In this document: piece by piece, positions 7,421 through 15,410 of the stretch
How the letters are laid out: every line of letters begins with the position of its first letter
Numbering within the stretch: the stretch's first letter is position 1
DNA from: G965213525 sp965213525
GTDB lineage: Bacteria; Actinomycetota; Acidimicrobiia; Acidimicrobiales; Poriferisodalaceae
DNA: 64,000 nt
NCBI GenBank assembly: GCA_965213525.1
Contig: OZ243889.1
Coordinates: 868,001-932,000 of the forward strand
Direction of reading: 5' to 3'
Notes under the pieces: model-generated
Databases searched by the model: none
The model's input: the letters and a program-made list of their open reading frames with translations, nothing else
What the model was told of the DNA's origin: nothing
Program-made: the position numbers and the translations under genes

Positions 7421-9805
7421 GCGGCGGGCTGTCACCCGGGCCTCGGGGACGGCCGCCGGCCCCGGGGTGGCCCCGGTGCGTGCCGCGCCGAAGCGTCGCA
7501 GGCGCAGGCTGTTGAGGACCACGCTGACCGACGAGCACGCCATCGCCGCCCCGGCCAGCAGCGGGCTCAGCAGGCCGGCGGCGGCCAGGGGGATGGCGGC
7601 GGAGTTGTAGGCGAAGGCCCAGAACAGGTTCTCGACGATGGTGCGATGGGTGCGCCGAGACAGCGTGATGGCGGTCACCACCCCGTCGAGGTCGCCGCGC
7701 AGCAAGGTGAGGTCGCTCGACTCGATCGCCACGTCGGTGCCGGTGCCGATGGCGATGCCGAGATCGGCCTCCACGAGTGCGGGGGCGTCGTTGACCCCAT
7801 CGCCGACCATGGCGACCACCTCGCCACCAGCTCGTAGGCGCGCCACCTCCCGTTGCTTGTCGGCGGGCAGCACCTCGGCGAGCACCCGATCGATGCCGAC
7901 CGCCTCGGCGACGGCGTGCGCGGTGCGGGCGTTGTCGCCGGTCAACAGGGCCACCTCGAGGCCGAGCGCCCGCAGATCGGCCACGGTCGCCGCTGCGCCG
8001 TCCTTCAGCGTGTCGGCCACGGCCAGGGCCCCGCGCACCTGGCCCTCGGACCCAGCGAACACCACGGTCTGACCCTTGGCCTCCAGGGCCCGGGCGGCCC
8101 CGTCGAGCCCGTCGGGCCACACGAGGTCGGCGCCGTCCATCAGCTCACGCCGTCCCACCCACACCGTCGTCGAGCCCACCTGGGCCCGGATGCCGTGGCC
8201 GACGACCGCCTCGACGTCGGTGACGGGGGTGAGGGTGCCGAGGCGGTGGGTGGCGCCGTCGACGAGCGCCCGGCCGATCGGATGCTCGCTGTCGGCCTCG
8301 ACGCTGCCGGCCATCATCATCAGCTCGTCCTCGCTGACGCCGGGAGCGGGGATGACGTCGGTCAGCGACATGGCACCTCGGGTGAGGGTGCCGGTCTTGT
8401 CCAAGACCACGGTGGTGACCCGCCGGCTGCGTTCGAGCATCTCGACGCTCTTGATCAAGATGCCGAGCTGGGCGGCGCGGCCGGTGCCGACCATGATGGC
8501 CATCGGCGTGGCGAGTCCCAGCGCACACGGGCAGGCGATGATGAGCACCGCCACCGAGGCCTCGATCGCCTCACGGACCTCGCCGGTGGCCGCCATCCAC
8601 CCGACGAAGGTCGCCAGTGCCACGGCGATGACGACGGGGACGAACACCCCGGAGATGCGGTCGGCGAGTCGCTGCGCGCCCGACTTGCCGAGCTGGGCCT
8701 GCTCGACGAGGCGGACGATCTGGGCCAGCGCGGTGGCCGACCCGACCGCGGTCGCCTCGACCACGAGCACGCCCGAGGTGTTGATCGTGGCGCCGGTCAC
8801 CGACGATCCGCTCGCCTTGTCCACCGGGAGCGATTCACCGGTCAGCATCGACTCGTCGACCGCGCTGGAACCGTCGAGCACCACGCCGTCGACGGGGACC
8901 TTCTCCCCGGGTCGGATCTTCACGACGTCACCGACCCCCACCTGGGCGACCGGGACCATCACCTCTGACCCGTCTCGGACGAGGCGTGCCTCCTTGGCGC
9001 CCAGTTCGGCTAGCGACCGGATGGCCGCCCCCGCCCTGCCCTTGGCCCGGGCCTCGAGGTAGCGGCCCAACACGATGAAGGCGAGGATGACCGCTGAGGC
9101 CTCGAAGTACAGCTCCATCCCGCCGGTCAGCAGCTGGACGACGCTGTAGGTGTAGGCGGCCAGCGTGCCCATGGTGATGAGCGTGTCCATGTTGGCGTCG
9201 AGGTGGCGGGCCCGGCGCCAGGCCCCCACCATGATCGGCCACCCGACGTGGAACTGGCTGAACGTGGCGGCGACGAACGAAGCCCAGCGCAGCCCTGCGT
9301 TGCTCATGGCCAGGTCGTGGTAGAGCATCGTCGAGGCGAGGAACGCCGCCACCGGGAGGGCGAGGGCGGCTCGCCGTCCCCAGTCCCGCTGCGCGGCTGC
9401 CTCGCGCGCCTGCCCCGCATCGGCCTGCCCCGCATCGGCCGTGGTGCCGTCGCCAGCGGGCCTGGGGACGGTGGTGCCGTCGCTGGTGGTCCCGAGGGCG
9501 GTGGTGCCGTCGCCGGTGGCGACGAGGGAGGTGGTGCTGTCGGTGGGGACGCCGGGGCGCTGGGCCCCCGGCCCCGACGGACCGAGGGGGACGAGCTCGT
9601 ACCCGGCGCGGTCGACGGCGGCGGTGAGATCGGCGACGTCGAGGCCGTCGCCGATCACGTGGGCCCGGCCCGTGGCGTAGTTGACCTCGGCCTCGGCCAC
9701 CCCGGGCCGGGCGGCGAGGACCTTCTGGACCCGAGCCGCGCAGGACCCGCAGGTCATGCCGTCGACGGCGAGATCCATGACGTGCGGCTCGGTTCGCGGG
9801 GCCAT
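7418..9805 (-). CDS. copA: Copper-translocating P1B-type ATPase
   Basis: This is an inner-membrane pump that exports Cu(I) at the cost of ATP. The 795-aa protein has all expected parts in order. An N-terminal heavy-metal-associated domain carries Cys19/Cys22 in GMTCGSC. The transmembrane CPC ion site is Cys425-Pro-Cys427. The phosphorylated aspartate is Asp469 in DKTGT. TGDN and GDGVNDAP (about residue 667) complete the catalytic core. Between the metal-binding domain and the first membrane helix lies an unusual Gly/Thr-rich linker made of ~10-residue repeats (DNA 9441-9551). The ATG at 9805 has AGGAG upstream; a longer in-frame reading would run through csoR. It diverges from csoR, and a CsoR-type operator sits at its promoter. 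Confidence 0.95.
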   Translation of the reverse strand: MAPRTEPHVMDLAVDGMTCGSCAARVQKVLAARPGVAEAEVNYATGRAHVIGDGLDVADLTAAVDRAGYELVPLGPSGPGAQRPGVPTDSTTSLVATGDGTTALGTTSDGTTVPRPAGDGTTADAGQADAGQAREAAAQRDWGRRAALALPVAAFLASTMLYHDLAMSNAGLRWASFVAATFSQFHVGWPIMVGAWRRARHLDANMDTLITMGTLAAYTYSVVQLLTGGMELYFEASAVILAFIVLGRYLEARAKGRAGAAIRSLAELGAKEARLVRDGSEVMVPVAQVGVGDVVKIRPGEKVPVDGVVLDGSSAVDESMLTGESLPVDKASGSSVTGATINTSGVLVVEATAVGSATALAQIVRLVEQAQLGKSGAQRLADRISGVFVPVVIAVALATFVGWMAATGEVREAIEASVAVLIIACPCALGLATPMAIMVGTGRAAQLGILIKSVEMLERSRRVTTVVLDKTGTLTRGAMSLTDVIPAPGVSEDELMMMAGSVEADSEHPIGRALVDGATHRLGTLTPVTDVEAVVGHGIRAQVGSTTVWVGRRELMDGADLVWPDGLDGAARALEAKGQTVVFAGSEGQVRGALAVADTLKDGAAATVADLRALGLEVALLTGDNARTAHAVAEAVGIDRVLAEVLPADKQREVARLRAGGEVVAMVGDGVNDAPALVEADLGIAIGTGTDVAIESSDLTLLRGDLDGVVTAITLSRRTHRTIVENLFWAFAYNSAAIPLAAAGLLSPLLAGAAMACSSVSVVLNSLRLRRFGAARTGATPGPAAVPEARVTARR
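9441..9551. repeat. 30-bp in-frame tandem repeat in copA
   Basis: Units of 30 bp start at 9441, 9471 and 9501, with a partial one at 9531, each beginning GTGGTGCYGTCG on the plus strand. They encode ~10-residue units ending GTT in the CopA linker. A 15-bp unit duplicated at about 9409-9438 extends the same linker. Copy number could vary between strains. Confidence 0.8.
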
Positions 9806-9837
9806 CTCGCTCCTGTGCGTCGCTCGATCAGCGCCCC

Positions 9838-9843
9838 ATCCTA
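9838..9843 (-). promoter_or_regulatory. -10 element TAGGAT of copA
   Basis: TAGGAT on the minus strand lies 32 nt upstream of the copA ATG, directly next to the CsoR-type operator at 9845-9861. A bound repressor would cover the promoter. The short leader carries an AGGAG ribosome site. Confidence 0.5.
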
Positions 9844-9844
9844 C

Positions 9845-9861
9845 ATACCCCTCGTGGGTAT
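9845..9861. promoter_or_regulatory. CsoR-type operator at the copA promoter
   Basis: ATACCC-N5-GGGTAT is a perfect inverted repeat. It matches the A/T-flanked, C-run/G-run palindromes bound by CsoR-family repressors, and lies immediately upstream of the copA -10 box. Copper binding to CsoR would release it and induce export. Confidence 0.75.
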
Positions 9862-9890
9862 CCGCCCATGAGGGGACCGCCACCCGCCGG

Positions 9891-9907
9891 GTACCCCACC
9901 GGGGTAC
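9891..9907. promoter_or_regulatory. CsoR-type operator at the csoR promoter
   Basis: GTACCCC-ACC-GGGGTAC is a perfect 7-3-7 inverted repeat ending 9 bp before the csoR start codon. It overlaps the candidate -10 box TACGCT (9905-9910). This indicates autorepression of csoR by an operator separate from the one serving copA. Confidence 0.8.
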
Positions 9908-9910
9908 GCT
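9905..9910 (+). promoter_or_regulatory. -10 element TACGCT of csoR (leaderless)
   Basis: TACGCT ends 6 nt before the csoR ATG. The GGAG at 9911-9914 is too close to the ATG to be a normal ribosome site. Both point to a leaderless message. Confidence 0.45.
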
Positions 9911-9916
9911 GGAGAC

Positions 9917-10255
9917 ATGCCGAGCGCCCTCGACGACGACCACGCCGGTCCCGGGGGTGCTGCTGAGGTGCCCCGGGGGTACGGCGCTGGCAAGGCTGAC
10001 CACCTCAAGCGCTTGCGTCGCATCGAGGGCCAGGTGCGAGGCCTCCAGCGCATGATCGACGAGGACCAGTACTGCATCGACATCCTCACCCAGGTGAGTG
10101 CTGCGTCAAAGGCGCTCGGGAGCGTCGCCGTCGAGCTGCTCGACGACCACATCCGTCACTGCGTGATCGAGGCGAGCGCCACCGGCGACCACGTCGAAGC
10201 CGAGCGGCTGCTCGACGACGCAACCCGGGCCATCGCCCGCCTCGTGCGGTCCTGA
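9917..10255 (+). CDS. csoR: Copper-sensing transcriptional repressor CsoR
   Basis: The 112-aa all-helical repressor has the DUF156/CsoR core beginning LKRLRRIEGQVRGLQRMI. The Cu(I) ligands are Cys53, His78 and Cys82. Their spacing (25 and 4) is identical to Cys36/His61/Cys65 of Mycobacterium tuberculosis CsoR, which separates it from the nickel and formaldehyde sensors of the family. An extra ~25-residue polar N-terminal tail precedes the core. It diverges from copA with two palindromic operators between them, so it should repress both genes until copper binds. Confidence 0.95.
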   Translation: MPSALDDDHAGPGGAAEVPRGYGAGKADHLKRLRRIEGQVRGLQRMIDEDQYCIDILTQVSAASKALGSVAVELLDDHIRHCVIEASATGDHVEAERLLDDATRAIARLVRS

Positions 10256-10285
10256 CGCCGGTCAGCGTCGCCGGGCGACACACCA

Positions 10286-11158
10286 CTAGTCGAAGACCAC
10301 CGTGCGGTTGTCATAGGCCAGCACCCGGTGCTCGAGGTGGAGTCGCACGGCCCGGGCCAGCACCACCCGTTCGAGATCCCGGCCCTTGCGCACCAGGTCG
10401 GGGATCTCGTCGCGATGGCTGATCGGTTCGACGTCTTGGACGATGATCGGGCCCTCGTCGAGATCGGCGGTGGCGTAGTGGGCGGTCGCGCCGATGATCT
10501 TCACGCCGCGGTCGTGGGCCCGGTGGTAGGGCCGGGCCCCCTTGAAGGCGGGCAGGAACGAGTGGTGGATGTTGATGATGCGATGTCGCCACCGCTGGCA
10601 CAGGCCGTCGCTCAAGATCTGCATGTAGCGGGCGAGGACGACCAGCTCGACCTCGGCCTGACGTAGCGCTTCCTCCACCCGTCGCTCCTGGGCGTCGCGG
10701 TCGTCGGGGGCGGTGATCGGGAGGTGCTGGAACGCCACACCGAACCGCTCGGCGGTCGGGCGCAAGACGTCGTGGTTCGACGCCACGACGGCCACCTCGG
10801 CGTCGAGCTCGCCGAGGTCGATGCGAGACAGCAGGTCGGTCAAGCAGTGGCCTTCCCGGCTGACCAACAGGCCGAGCCGCGCCCGCCGGGAGGCGTCGTG
10901 GATCGACCAGCTCATCTCGAAGCTCCGCGCGACCGGCTCGAACGCCGCGGCCAGCGCGTCCCTGCCGGGGGCATCGGCACCGCCGAGCTCGACCTCGACC
11001 CGTTGCAGGAACAGGCCCCGAGCCCGGTCGGTGTGCTGATCGGCGTGGACGATGTTGCCCCCCGAGCGGGCGATCAGCTCGGCGACCTCGGCGACGATGC
11101 CCGGGCGGTCGGCGCAGCGCACCAACAGGACGATCCGTTCGAGCGGCGTGTCGTTCAC
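10286..11158 (-). CDS. purU: Formyltetrahydrofolate deformylase
   Basis: This enzyme hydrolyses 10-formyl-tetrahydrofolate to formate and tetrahydrofolate, balancing the one-carbon pool and supplying formate. The 290-aa protein has an N-terminal ACT regulatory domain (about 8-85, VRCADRPGIVAEVAELIA). The C-terminal formyltransferase domain follows, with the catalytic Asn-His block NIHHSFLPAFKGA and the HYATADLDEGPII segment holding the catalytic Asp. It starts with GTG; TAGCCT lies 9 nt upstream, so translation may be leaderless. It stands alone, with a hairpin element between it and the hydrolase gene. Confidence 0.95.
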   Translation of the reverse strand: MNDTPLERIVLLVRCADRPGIVAEVAELIARSGGNIVHADQHTDRARGLFLQRVEVELGGADAPGRDALAAAFEPVARSFEMSWSIHDASRRARLGLLVSREGHCLTDLLSRIDLGELDAEVAVVASNHDVLRPTAERFGVAFQHLPITAPDDRDAQERRVEEALRQAEVELVVLARYMQILSDGLCQRWRHRIINIHHSFLPAFKGARPYHRAHDRGVKIIGATAHYATADLDEGPIIVQDVEPISHRDEIPDLVRKGRDLERVVLARAVRLHLEHRVLAYDNRTVVFD

Positions 11159-11257
11159 GAGGCGGCGAGGCTACCGGCGCCGGCCACGCCGAGCCCTCGC
11201 ATCCGAGCCCTCGCACCCGAGCGCTCGCACCCGAGACCAGGCCGAAGCCTGGGCGAC

Positions 11258-11298
11258 TTGCGGACCGGGGCGGCATCTGACACCGCCGCGGCCCGCAG
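11258..11298. repeat. REP-like 41-nt hairpin, copy 1
   Basis: Two 16-nt arms (first arm TTGCGGACCGGGGCGG) flank a 9-nt loop, with two mismatched pairs. The same 16-9-16 plan and arm sequence recur at 35479-35519 and 35551-35591, and more loosely at 23992-24032. Here it follows the alpha/beta hydrolase gene and could act as a terminator. It has no T-run. Confidence 0.65.
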
Positions 11299-11327
11299 AT
11301 CGCGGGGGTGCGGGCGCCTCGGGGGGG

Positions 11328-12071
11328 TCAGGCGGGGACGGCGTCGAGGAAGCGCAGGGCCTCATCGACGAACTCGAAGCGCTTGGGCAGGGCGAAGTGG
11401 TCGACGCCGGACAGCGTGACGAGTCGAGCGTCCCCCAGCGCCTCGACGAGGGGCTCGCCGGGTCCGGCGAAGTCGGCGTCGCCCAGGATCACCAGGCACG
11501 CGGCGCGCACACCGGCGAGCACGGCTGGGCCGAGCGGTTCGACGGGTCGTCGCATCAGCGCCTGCAGGGCCACCGGGTCGTTCACCCCGTCGTGGGCGTA
11601 GCGGGCGAACATCTGGGCCTCGAGATCGGTGCCGTCGGCCTCGCCGCCGATGCCCGCACGGATGCGCTCGGCCCGCCCGGGGTCGCGCTCGACCACGTTG
11701 TTGCCCACCCCGCCCAGCACGAGGCGTCCGAAGCGCTCGGGGTGGCGAGCGGCCAGGGTCAACAGCACGATCGCCCCCATCGAGAAGCCGACGCCGTCGA
11801 CCACCCCTTCGGGCATCCGGTCCGCCACGTCCTGCTCGAGGTCGGCATAGGCCGCCGGGTCGTGGGGCTTGGGACGATCGCCGTGGCCCATCAGATCGAG
11901 CGGCACCGCCGGGCGCCCCGCCTCCTCGAGCAGCACCGCCAGGCCGGACTCGGTCCACGTCGCCGCCGACGAGCCCGTGAAGCCGTGCACCAGCACGACC
12001 GGCCGGCCGGCTGCGCTGTCCCCGCCGGCTGCGCTGTCCCCGCCGGCAGCGCTGTCCCCCGGCACGCTCAC
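11328..12071 (-). CDS. Alpha/beta-fold hydrolase
   Basis: The 247-aa protein has the oxyanion loop VLVHGFTGSS after the first strand. Its nucleophile elbow is GFSMG (serine near residue 97), with an acidic residue in LVILGDADF and the catalytic His in GVDHFALP. Esterase, thioesterase or C-C hydrolase activity is possible; the sequence does not decide. The first ~22 residues are three GDSAAG repeats encoded by an 18-bp tandem repeat, so the true start could be later. The GTG start overlaps the stop of the acyl-CoA synthetase gene (GTGA), linking the hydrolase to acyl-CoA metabolism. Confidence 0.85.
   Translation of the reverse strand: MSVPGDSAAGGDSAAGGDSAAGRPVVLVHGFTGSSAATWTESGLAVLLEEAGRPAVPLDLMGHGDRPKPHDPAAYADLEQDVADRMPEGVVDGVGFSMGAIVLLTLAARHPERFGRLVLGGVGNNVVERDPGRAERIRAGIGGEADGTDLEAQMFARYAHDGVNDPVALQALMRRPVEPLGPAVLAGVRAACLVILGDADFAGPGEPLVEALGDARLVTLSGVDHFALPKRFEFVDEALRFLDAVPA
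12007..12060. repeat. 18-bp tandem repeat, three copies
   Basis: Three 18-bp units begin at 12007, 12025 and 12043; the third has one change. They encode GDSAAG repeats at the N-terminus of the hydrolase. The repeat extends the reading frame and may be a replication-slippage product. Confidence 0.8.
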
Positions 12072-13612
12072 ACCACCCCCGACCCGTGGCCTTCCCAGAA
12101 CGGGCGCCGCAGCTCACGCTTCAACAGCTTGCCCGACCCGGTCTTGGGCAGCTCGTCGACGAAGTCGATCGATCGAGGGACCTTGTAGCCAGCCAGGTGC
12201 TCCCGGGCGTAGGCAGCGAGGCCGTCGGCGTCGAGCTCGGTGCCGGGCGAGCGCACCACCACGGCGTGGACCGATTCGCCCCACTCCTCGGAGGGGATGC
12301 CGAACACCGCCACCTCGTACACCTCGGGGTGGTGCTCGAGCGCCGCCTCGATCTCGGCCGGGTAGACGTTCATCCCGCCGCTGATGATCATGTCCTTCTT
12401 GCGGTCGCAGATGAAGTAGAAGCCCTCTTCGTCCACGAAGGCGATGTCACCCACGGTGTGGAAGTCGCCCTTGTGCTCGCTGGCGTACTTCTCGTCGGCC
12501 TTGTAGTAGGTGTCAAAGACGCTGGATGCCCGCACGAACAGCTCGCCGGGGGTGTGGGGCTCGGTGATGTGCTCGCCGTCGTCGCCGACGAGGGCGATCT
12601 CGACGAAGGGGGCGGCCCGCCCGCACGACCCGGGCTTGCGCCGCTGGTCAGCGGGACCGAGCACGGTGTTGACCCCCATCTCGGTCGAGCCGTACACCTC
12701 CCACAGCGAGTCCTCGGGGAACCGGTCGAGGTACAGCTCCTTCAGCGCCATCGACCAGGGGGCGGCGTTGGCCACCATGCGGGCCATCGACGAGCGGTCG
12801 TAGCGGGCGAGCACGTCGTCGTCGAGGGTGCAGATGCGACGGATCGGCGTGGGCGCCGAGAACGTCGTGGTCACCCGGTGGGTGTCGAGCAGGCGCAGCC
12901 AGTCCTCGGCGTCGAAGCGGTGCTGGATCACCACGGTGTTGCCGAGCACGGCGGCGATGCCGGCGAAGCCGAGGGGGCCGGAGTGGTACAGGGGCCCGGT
13001 CGTCAGGTACACGTCGTCGGGCTGGTAGCCGATGAGCTGCAACAGCCCGGCGGACTGCTCGGGGCTGCCGGTGATGCGTCGCACCGCGCCCTTGGGCTTG
13101 CCGGTCGTGCCCGAGGTGTAGATCATCGACCCGCCGGGATCGGTGTCGAGGTCGGGCGGTCCGTCCTGGGCGCCCTCGAGCAGGGCATCGAGGCCGGTCT
13201 GGCCGTCGAGCGGGTCGCCGTCGAAGATGACGACCTCGCGGGGCGCTGCGGCCCTGATGCGGGAGAACAGGGCGGCCTCGCCGGCGTCGACCCAGGCGAG
13301 CACGGCGTCGGAGTTGTCCACGACGTAGGCGGCCTCTTCGTCGGTGAGGCGGTAGTTGAGCGGTACCGCCGTCGCGCCCACCTTGCGGGCCGAGTGGGTG
13401 AAGGCCAGCAACCTGGCCGAGTTCTGGCCACAGAACATGACCTTGTCGCCCGGTTCGACCCCGACCGACAACATGGCGTGAGCCACGCGGTTCGCGTACG
13501 CCTCGAGCTCGGCGTAGGTGAGCGTCACGACGGGTTCGCCGGGGCGGTCGTCGATGATCGCCGCCTTGTCGCCGATCTCTCGAGCGTGGACGCTCAGAAG
13601 GTCCTCGGTCAC
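12068..13612 (-). CDS. Acyl-CoA synthetase (AMP-forming)
   Basis: This 514-aa ligase should activate a carboxylic acid to its CoA ester through an acyl-adenylate. Signatures are the P-loop YTSGTTGKPKG (about residue 165), the A5-type motif YGSTEMG, the hinge DRKKDMIISGG and the catalytic lysine in PKTGSGKLLKREL. The GTG at 13612 is preceded by AGGAGG at a suitable distance; the frame stays open further upstream without a ribosome site. It lies divergent from the biotin-dependent carboxylase genes and just upstream of the hydrolase. This suggests it feeds the branched-acid pathway encoded here, an AtuH-like role. The substrate is inferred only from context. Confidence 0.9.
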   Translation of the reverse strand: MTEDLLSVHAREIGDKAAIIDDRPGEPVVTLTYAELEAYANRVAHAMLSVGVEPGDKVMFCGQNSARLLAFTHSARKVGATAVPLNYRLTDEEAAYVVDNSDAVLAWVDAGEAALFSRIRAAAPREVVIFDGDPLDGQTGLDALLEGAQDGPPDLDTDPGGSMIYTSGTTGKPKGAVRRITGSPEQSAGLLQLIGYQPDDVYLTTGPLYHSGPLGFAGIAAVLGNTVVIQHRFDAEDWLRLLDTHRVTTTFSAPTPIRRICTLDDDVLARYDRSSMARMVANAAPWSMALKELYLDRFPEDSLWEVYGSTEMGVNTVLGPADQRRKPGSCGRAAPFVEIALVGDDGEHITEPHTPGELFVRASSVFDTYYKADEKYASEHKGDFHTVGDIAFVDEEGFYFICDRKKDMIISGGMNVYPAEIEAALEHHPEVYEVAVFGIPSEEWGESVHAVVVRSPGTELDADGLAAYAREHLAGYKVPRSIDFVDELPKTGSGKLLKRELRRPFWEGHGSGVV

Positions 13613-13761
13613 GTGGTTCCCCCTCCTACGGCGCGAGCGACCGCCGCACCGGGCCCGCAGCATCGCGCGCCGGCTCGAAGCGCGCGGCCAGGCGACTGCG
13701 AGGCGACGAGGGTGGGCCCGGCGTCGGGAGGCGGTCCGGCGGCGGAGGCCGGCTCTGGCGC

Positions 13762-13767
13762 TATGGT
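13762..13767 (+). promoter_or_regulatory. Candidate -10 element TATGGT of the carboxylase operon
   Basis: TATGGT would place transcription start near 13774, about 30 nt before the GTG at 13805. It contains the ATG at 13763, which argues against that ATG as the translation start. Confidence 0.35.
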
Positions 13768-13804
13768 CCCGACCGACCGGCTGTCTGGCACCGTGGGGAG
13801 CGAC

Positions 13805-15400
13805 GTGGACGCACTCGGCACCCGCCTCGACGTGCGCTCAGAGGAGTTCCGCTCGAACCGGGAGCAGATGCAGGCCCTGCTCACCGAGGTGCACGACGCC
13901 ATGGCGTCGGTGCCCACGATCGGCGGCGCCAAGTACGTCCAGCGCCACCACGACCGGGGCAAGTTGCTCGTGCGCGAGCGCATCGAGCTGCTGGTGGATC
14001 GCGACGCCCCGTTCCTCGAGTTGTCACCGCTGGCGGCATGGGGGACCGGTGACCCGTTCGGCGCCGGCGTCACGTCGGGCATCGGGTTGGTCAGCGGCGT
14101 CGAGTGCGTGATCCACGGGTCCGACATGACGGTCCGGGGCGGCTCGGGCAACCCCTCGACGTGGAAGAAGGGTCAGCGCGCCCACGAGATCGCTCGCGTC
14201 AACCGGCTGCCGTTCATCGACCTGACCGAGTCCGCCGGCGCCGACCTGCCCCGCCAGGCCGAGATCTTCGTGCCGGGTGGGGCCAACTTCAAGAACCTGA
14301 CCCGGCTGTCGGCTGCGGGCATCCCCACCATCTCACTGGTGTTCGGGCCCTGCACCGCCGGGGGTGCCTACGTGCCGGGCATGAGCGACTACACGGTGTT
14401 CGTCAAGGACAGGGCGCGCGCCTACCTCGGCGGTCCGCCGCTGGTGAAGATGGCCATCGACGAGGTCGTCGACGAGGAGACGCTCGGTGGCGCCGAGATG
14501 CACTCGCGCGAGTCGGGCCTCTCTGACCACCTCGCCATCGACGAGCGTGACGCCATCCGCATCGGTCGCCAGATCGTGGGGCACCTGCGCTGGCGCAAGC
14601 AGGGTCCGGGTCCGACGGCGCCGGCGGATGCGCCCGTGCACGATCCCGACGAGCTGCTGGGAGTGCCCTCGCCCGATGTGCGGGTGCCCTTCGACAGCCG
14701 AGAGGTGCTGGCCCGAGTGCTCGACGGCAGCCGCTTCGAGGAGTTCAAGCCGCTCTACGGCACCCAGCTGGTGTGCGGGTGGGGCTCGATCTGTGGCTTC
14801 GAGGTGGGGGTGCTGGCCAACAACGGCATCCTGTTCAGCGAGGAGAGCCAGAAGGGCGCCCAGTTCATCCAGCTCTGCAACCGCATCGATGTGCCCCTGG
14901 TCTTCTGCCAGAACATCACCGGGTTCATGGTCGGCTCGCAGTACGAGCGGGGCGGCATCATCAAAGACGGCGCCAAGCTCATCAACGCCGTGTCGAACTC
15001 CACGGTGCCCCACCTGACGTTGATGATCGGGGCCAGCTACGGCGCCGGCAACTACGGGATGAGCGGGCGGGCCTATGACCCTCGCTTCGTGTTCACCTGG
15101 CCCAACCACCGCATCGCCGTGATGGGGCCCAAGCAGCTGGCCGGCGTGATGGACATCGTGCGCCGCAACTCAGCCGCAGGGCGTGGCGTCGAGGTCGACG
15201 AGGCGGCGCTGGCCGCCGAGAAGGCCCAGATCGAGGCCATGGTCGAGGAGGAGTCGACCGCCCTGTTCGCCACAGGTCAGTTGTGGGACGACGGCATCAT
15301 CGACCCACGCGACACCCGCACCGTGCTCGGCATCGCCCTCTCGGCCACCCACAGCGCACCGGTGCGTGGCGCCGACGCCTTCGGCGTCTTCCGGATGTAG
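13805..15400 (+). CDS. Acyl-CoA carboxylase beta subunit, methylcrotonyl/geranyl-CoA type
   Basis: The 531-aa carboxyltransferase moves CO2 from carboxybiotin to an acyl-CoA. The N-terminus has RHHDRGKLLVRERIELL, followed by two crotonase-like halves. The second half carries QNITGFMVG, the IGASYGAGNYGM oxyanion turn and GRAYDPRF. This NITGFMVG/YGAGNYGM pattern belongs to methylcrotonyl-CoA and geranyl-CoA carboxylases rather than acetyl- or propionyl-CoA carboxylases. GTG 13805 is chosen for its GGGGAG site and because homologues begin about 15 residues before the FxxN motif; an ATG at 13763 falls inside a candidate -10 box. The alpha subunit and an AtuA-like gene follow. Confidence 0.9.
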   Translation: MDALGTRLDVRSEEFRSNREQMQALLTEVHDAMASVPTIGGAKYVQRHHDRGKLLVRERIELLVDRDAPFLELSPLAAWGTGDPFGAGVTSGIGLVSGVECVIHGSDMTVRGGSGNPSTWKKGQRAHEIARVNRLPFIDLTESAGADLPRQAEIFVPGGANFKNLTRLSAAGIPTISLVFGPCTAGGAYVPGMSDYTVFVKDRARAYLGGPPLVKMAIDEVVDEETLGGAEMHSRESGLSDHLAIDERDAIRIGRQIVGHLRWRKQGPGPTAPADAPVHDPDELLGVPSPDVRVPFDSREVLARVLDGSRFEEFKPLYGTQLVCGWGSICGFEVGVLANNGILFSEESQKGAQFIQLCNRIDVPLVFCQNITGFMVGSQYERGGIIKDGAKLINAVSNSTVPHLTLMIGASYGAGNYGMSGRAYDPRFVFTWPNHRIAVMGPKQLAGVMDIVRRNSAAGRGVEVDEAALAAEKAQIEAMVEEESTALFATGQLWDDGIIDPRDTRTVLGIALSATHSAPVRGADAFGVFRM

Positions 15401-15410
15401 TGGGCGCGAC

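Noticed and set aside
7853..8968. 371-codon plus-strand frame within copA
   Set aside because: It is the antisense of a fully recognised P-type ATPase; there is no ribosome site or domain.
12086..13804. Open frame on the plus strand that extends the carboxylase beta subunit upstream by more than 570 codons
   Set aside because: It is the mirror of the acyl-CoA synthetase gene on the minus strand; high GC keeps the frame open. The conserved carboxylase sequence begins only near 13805.
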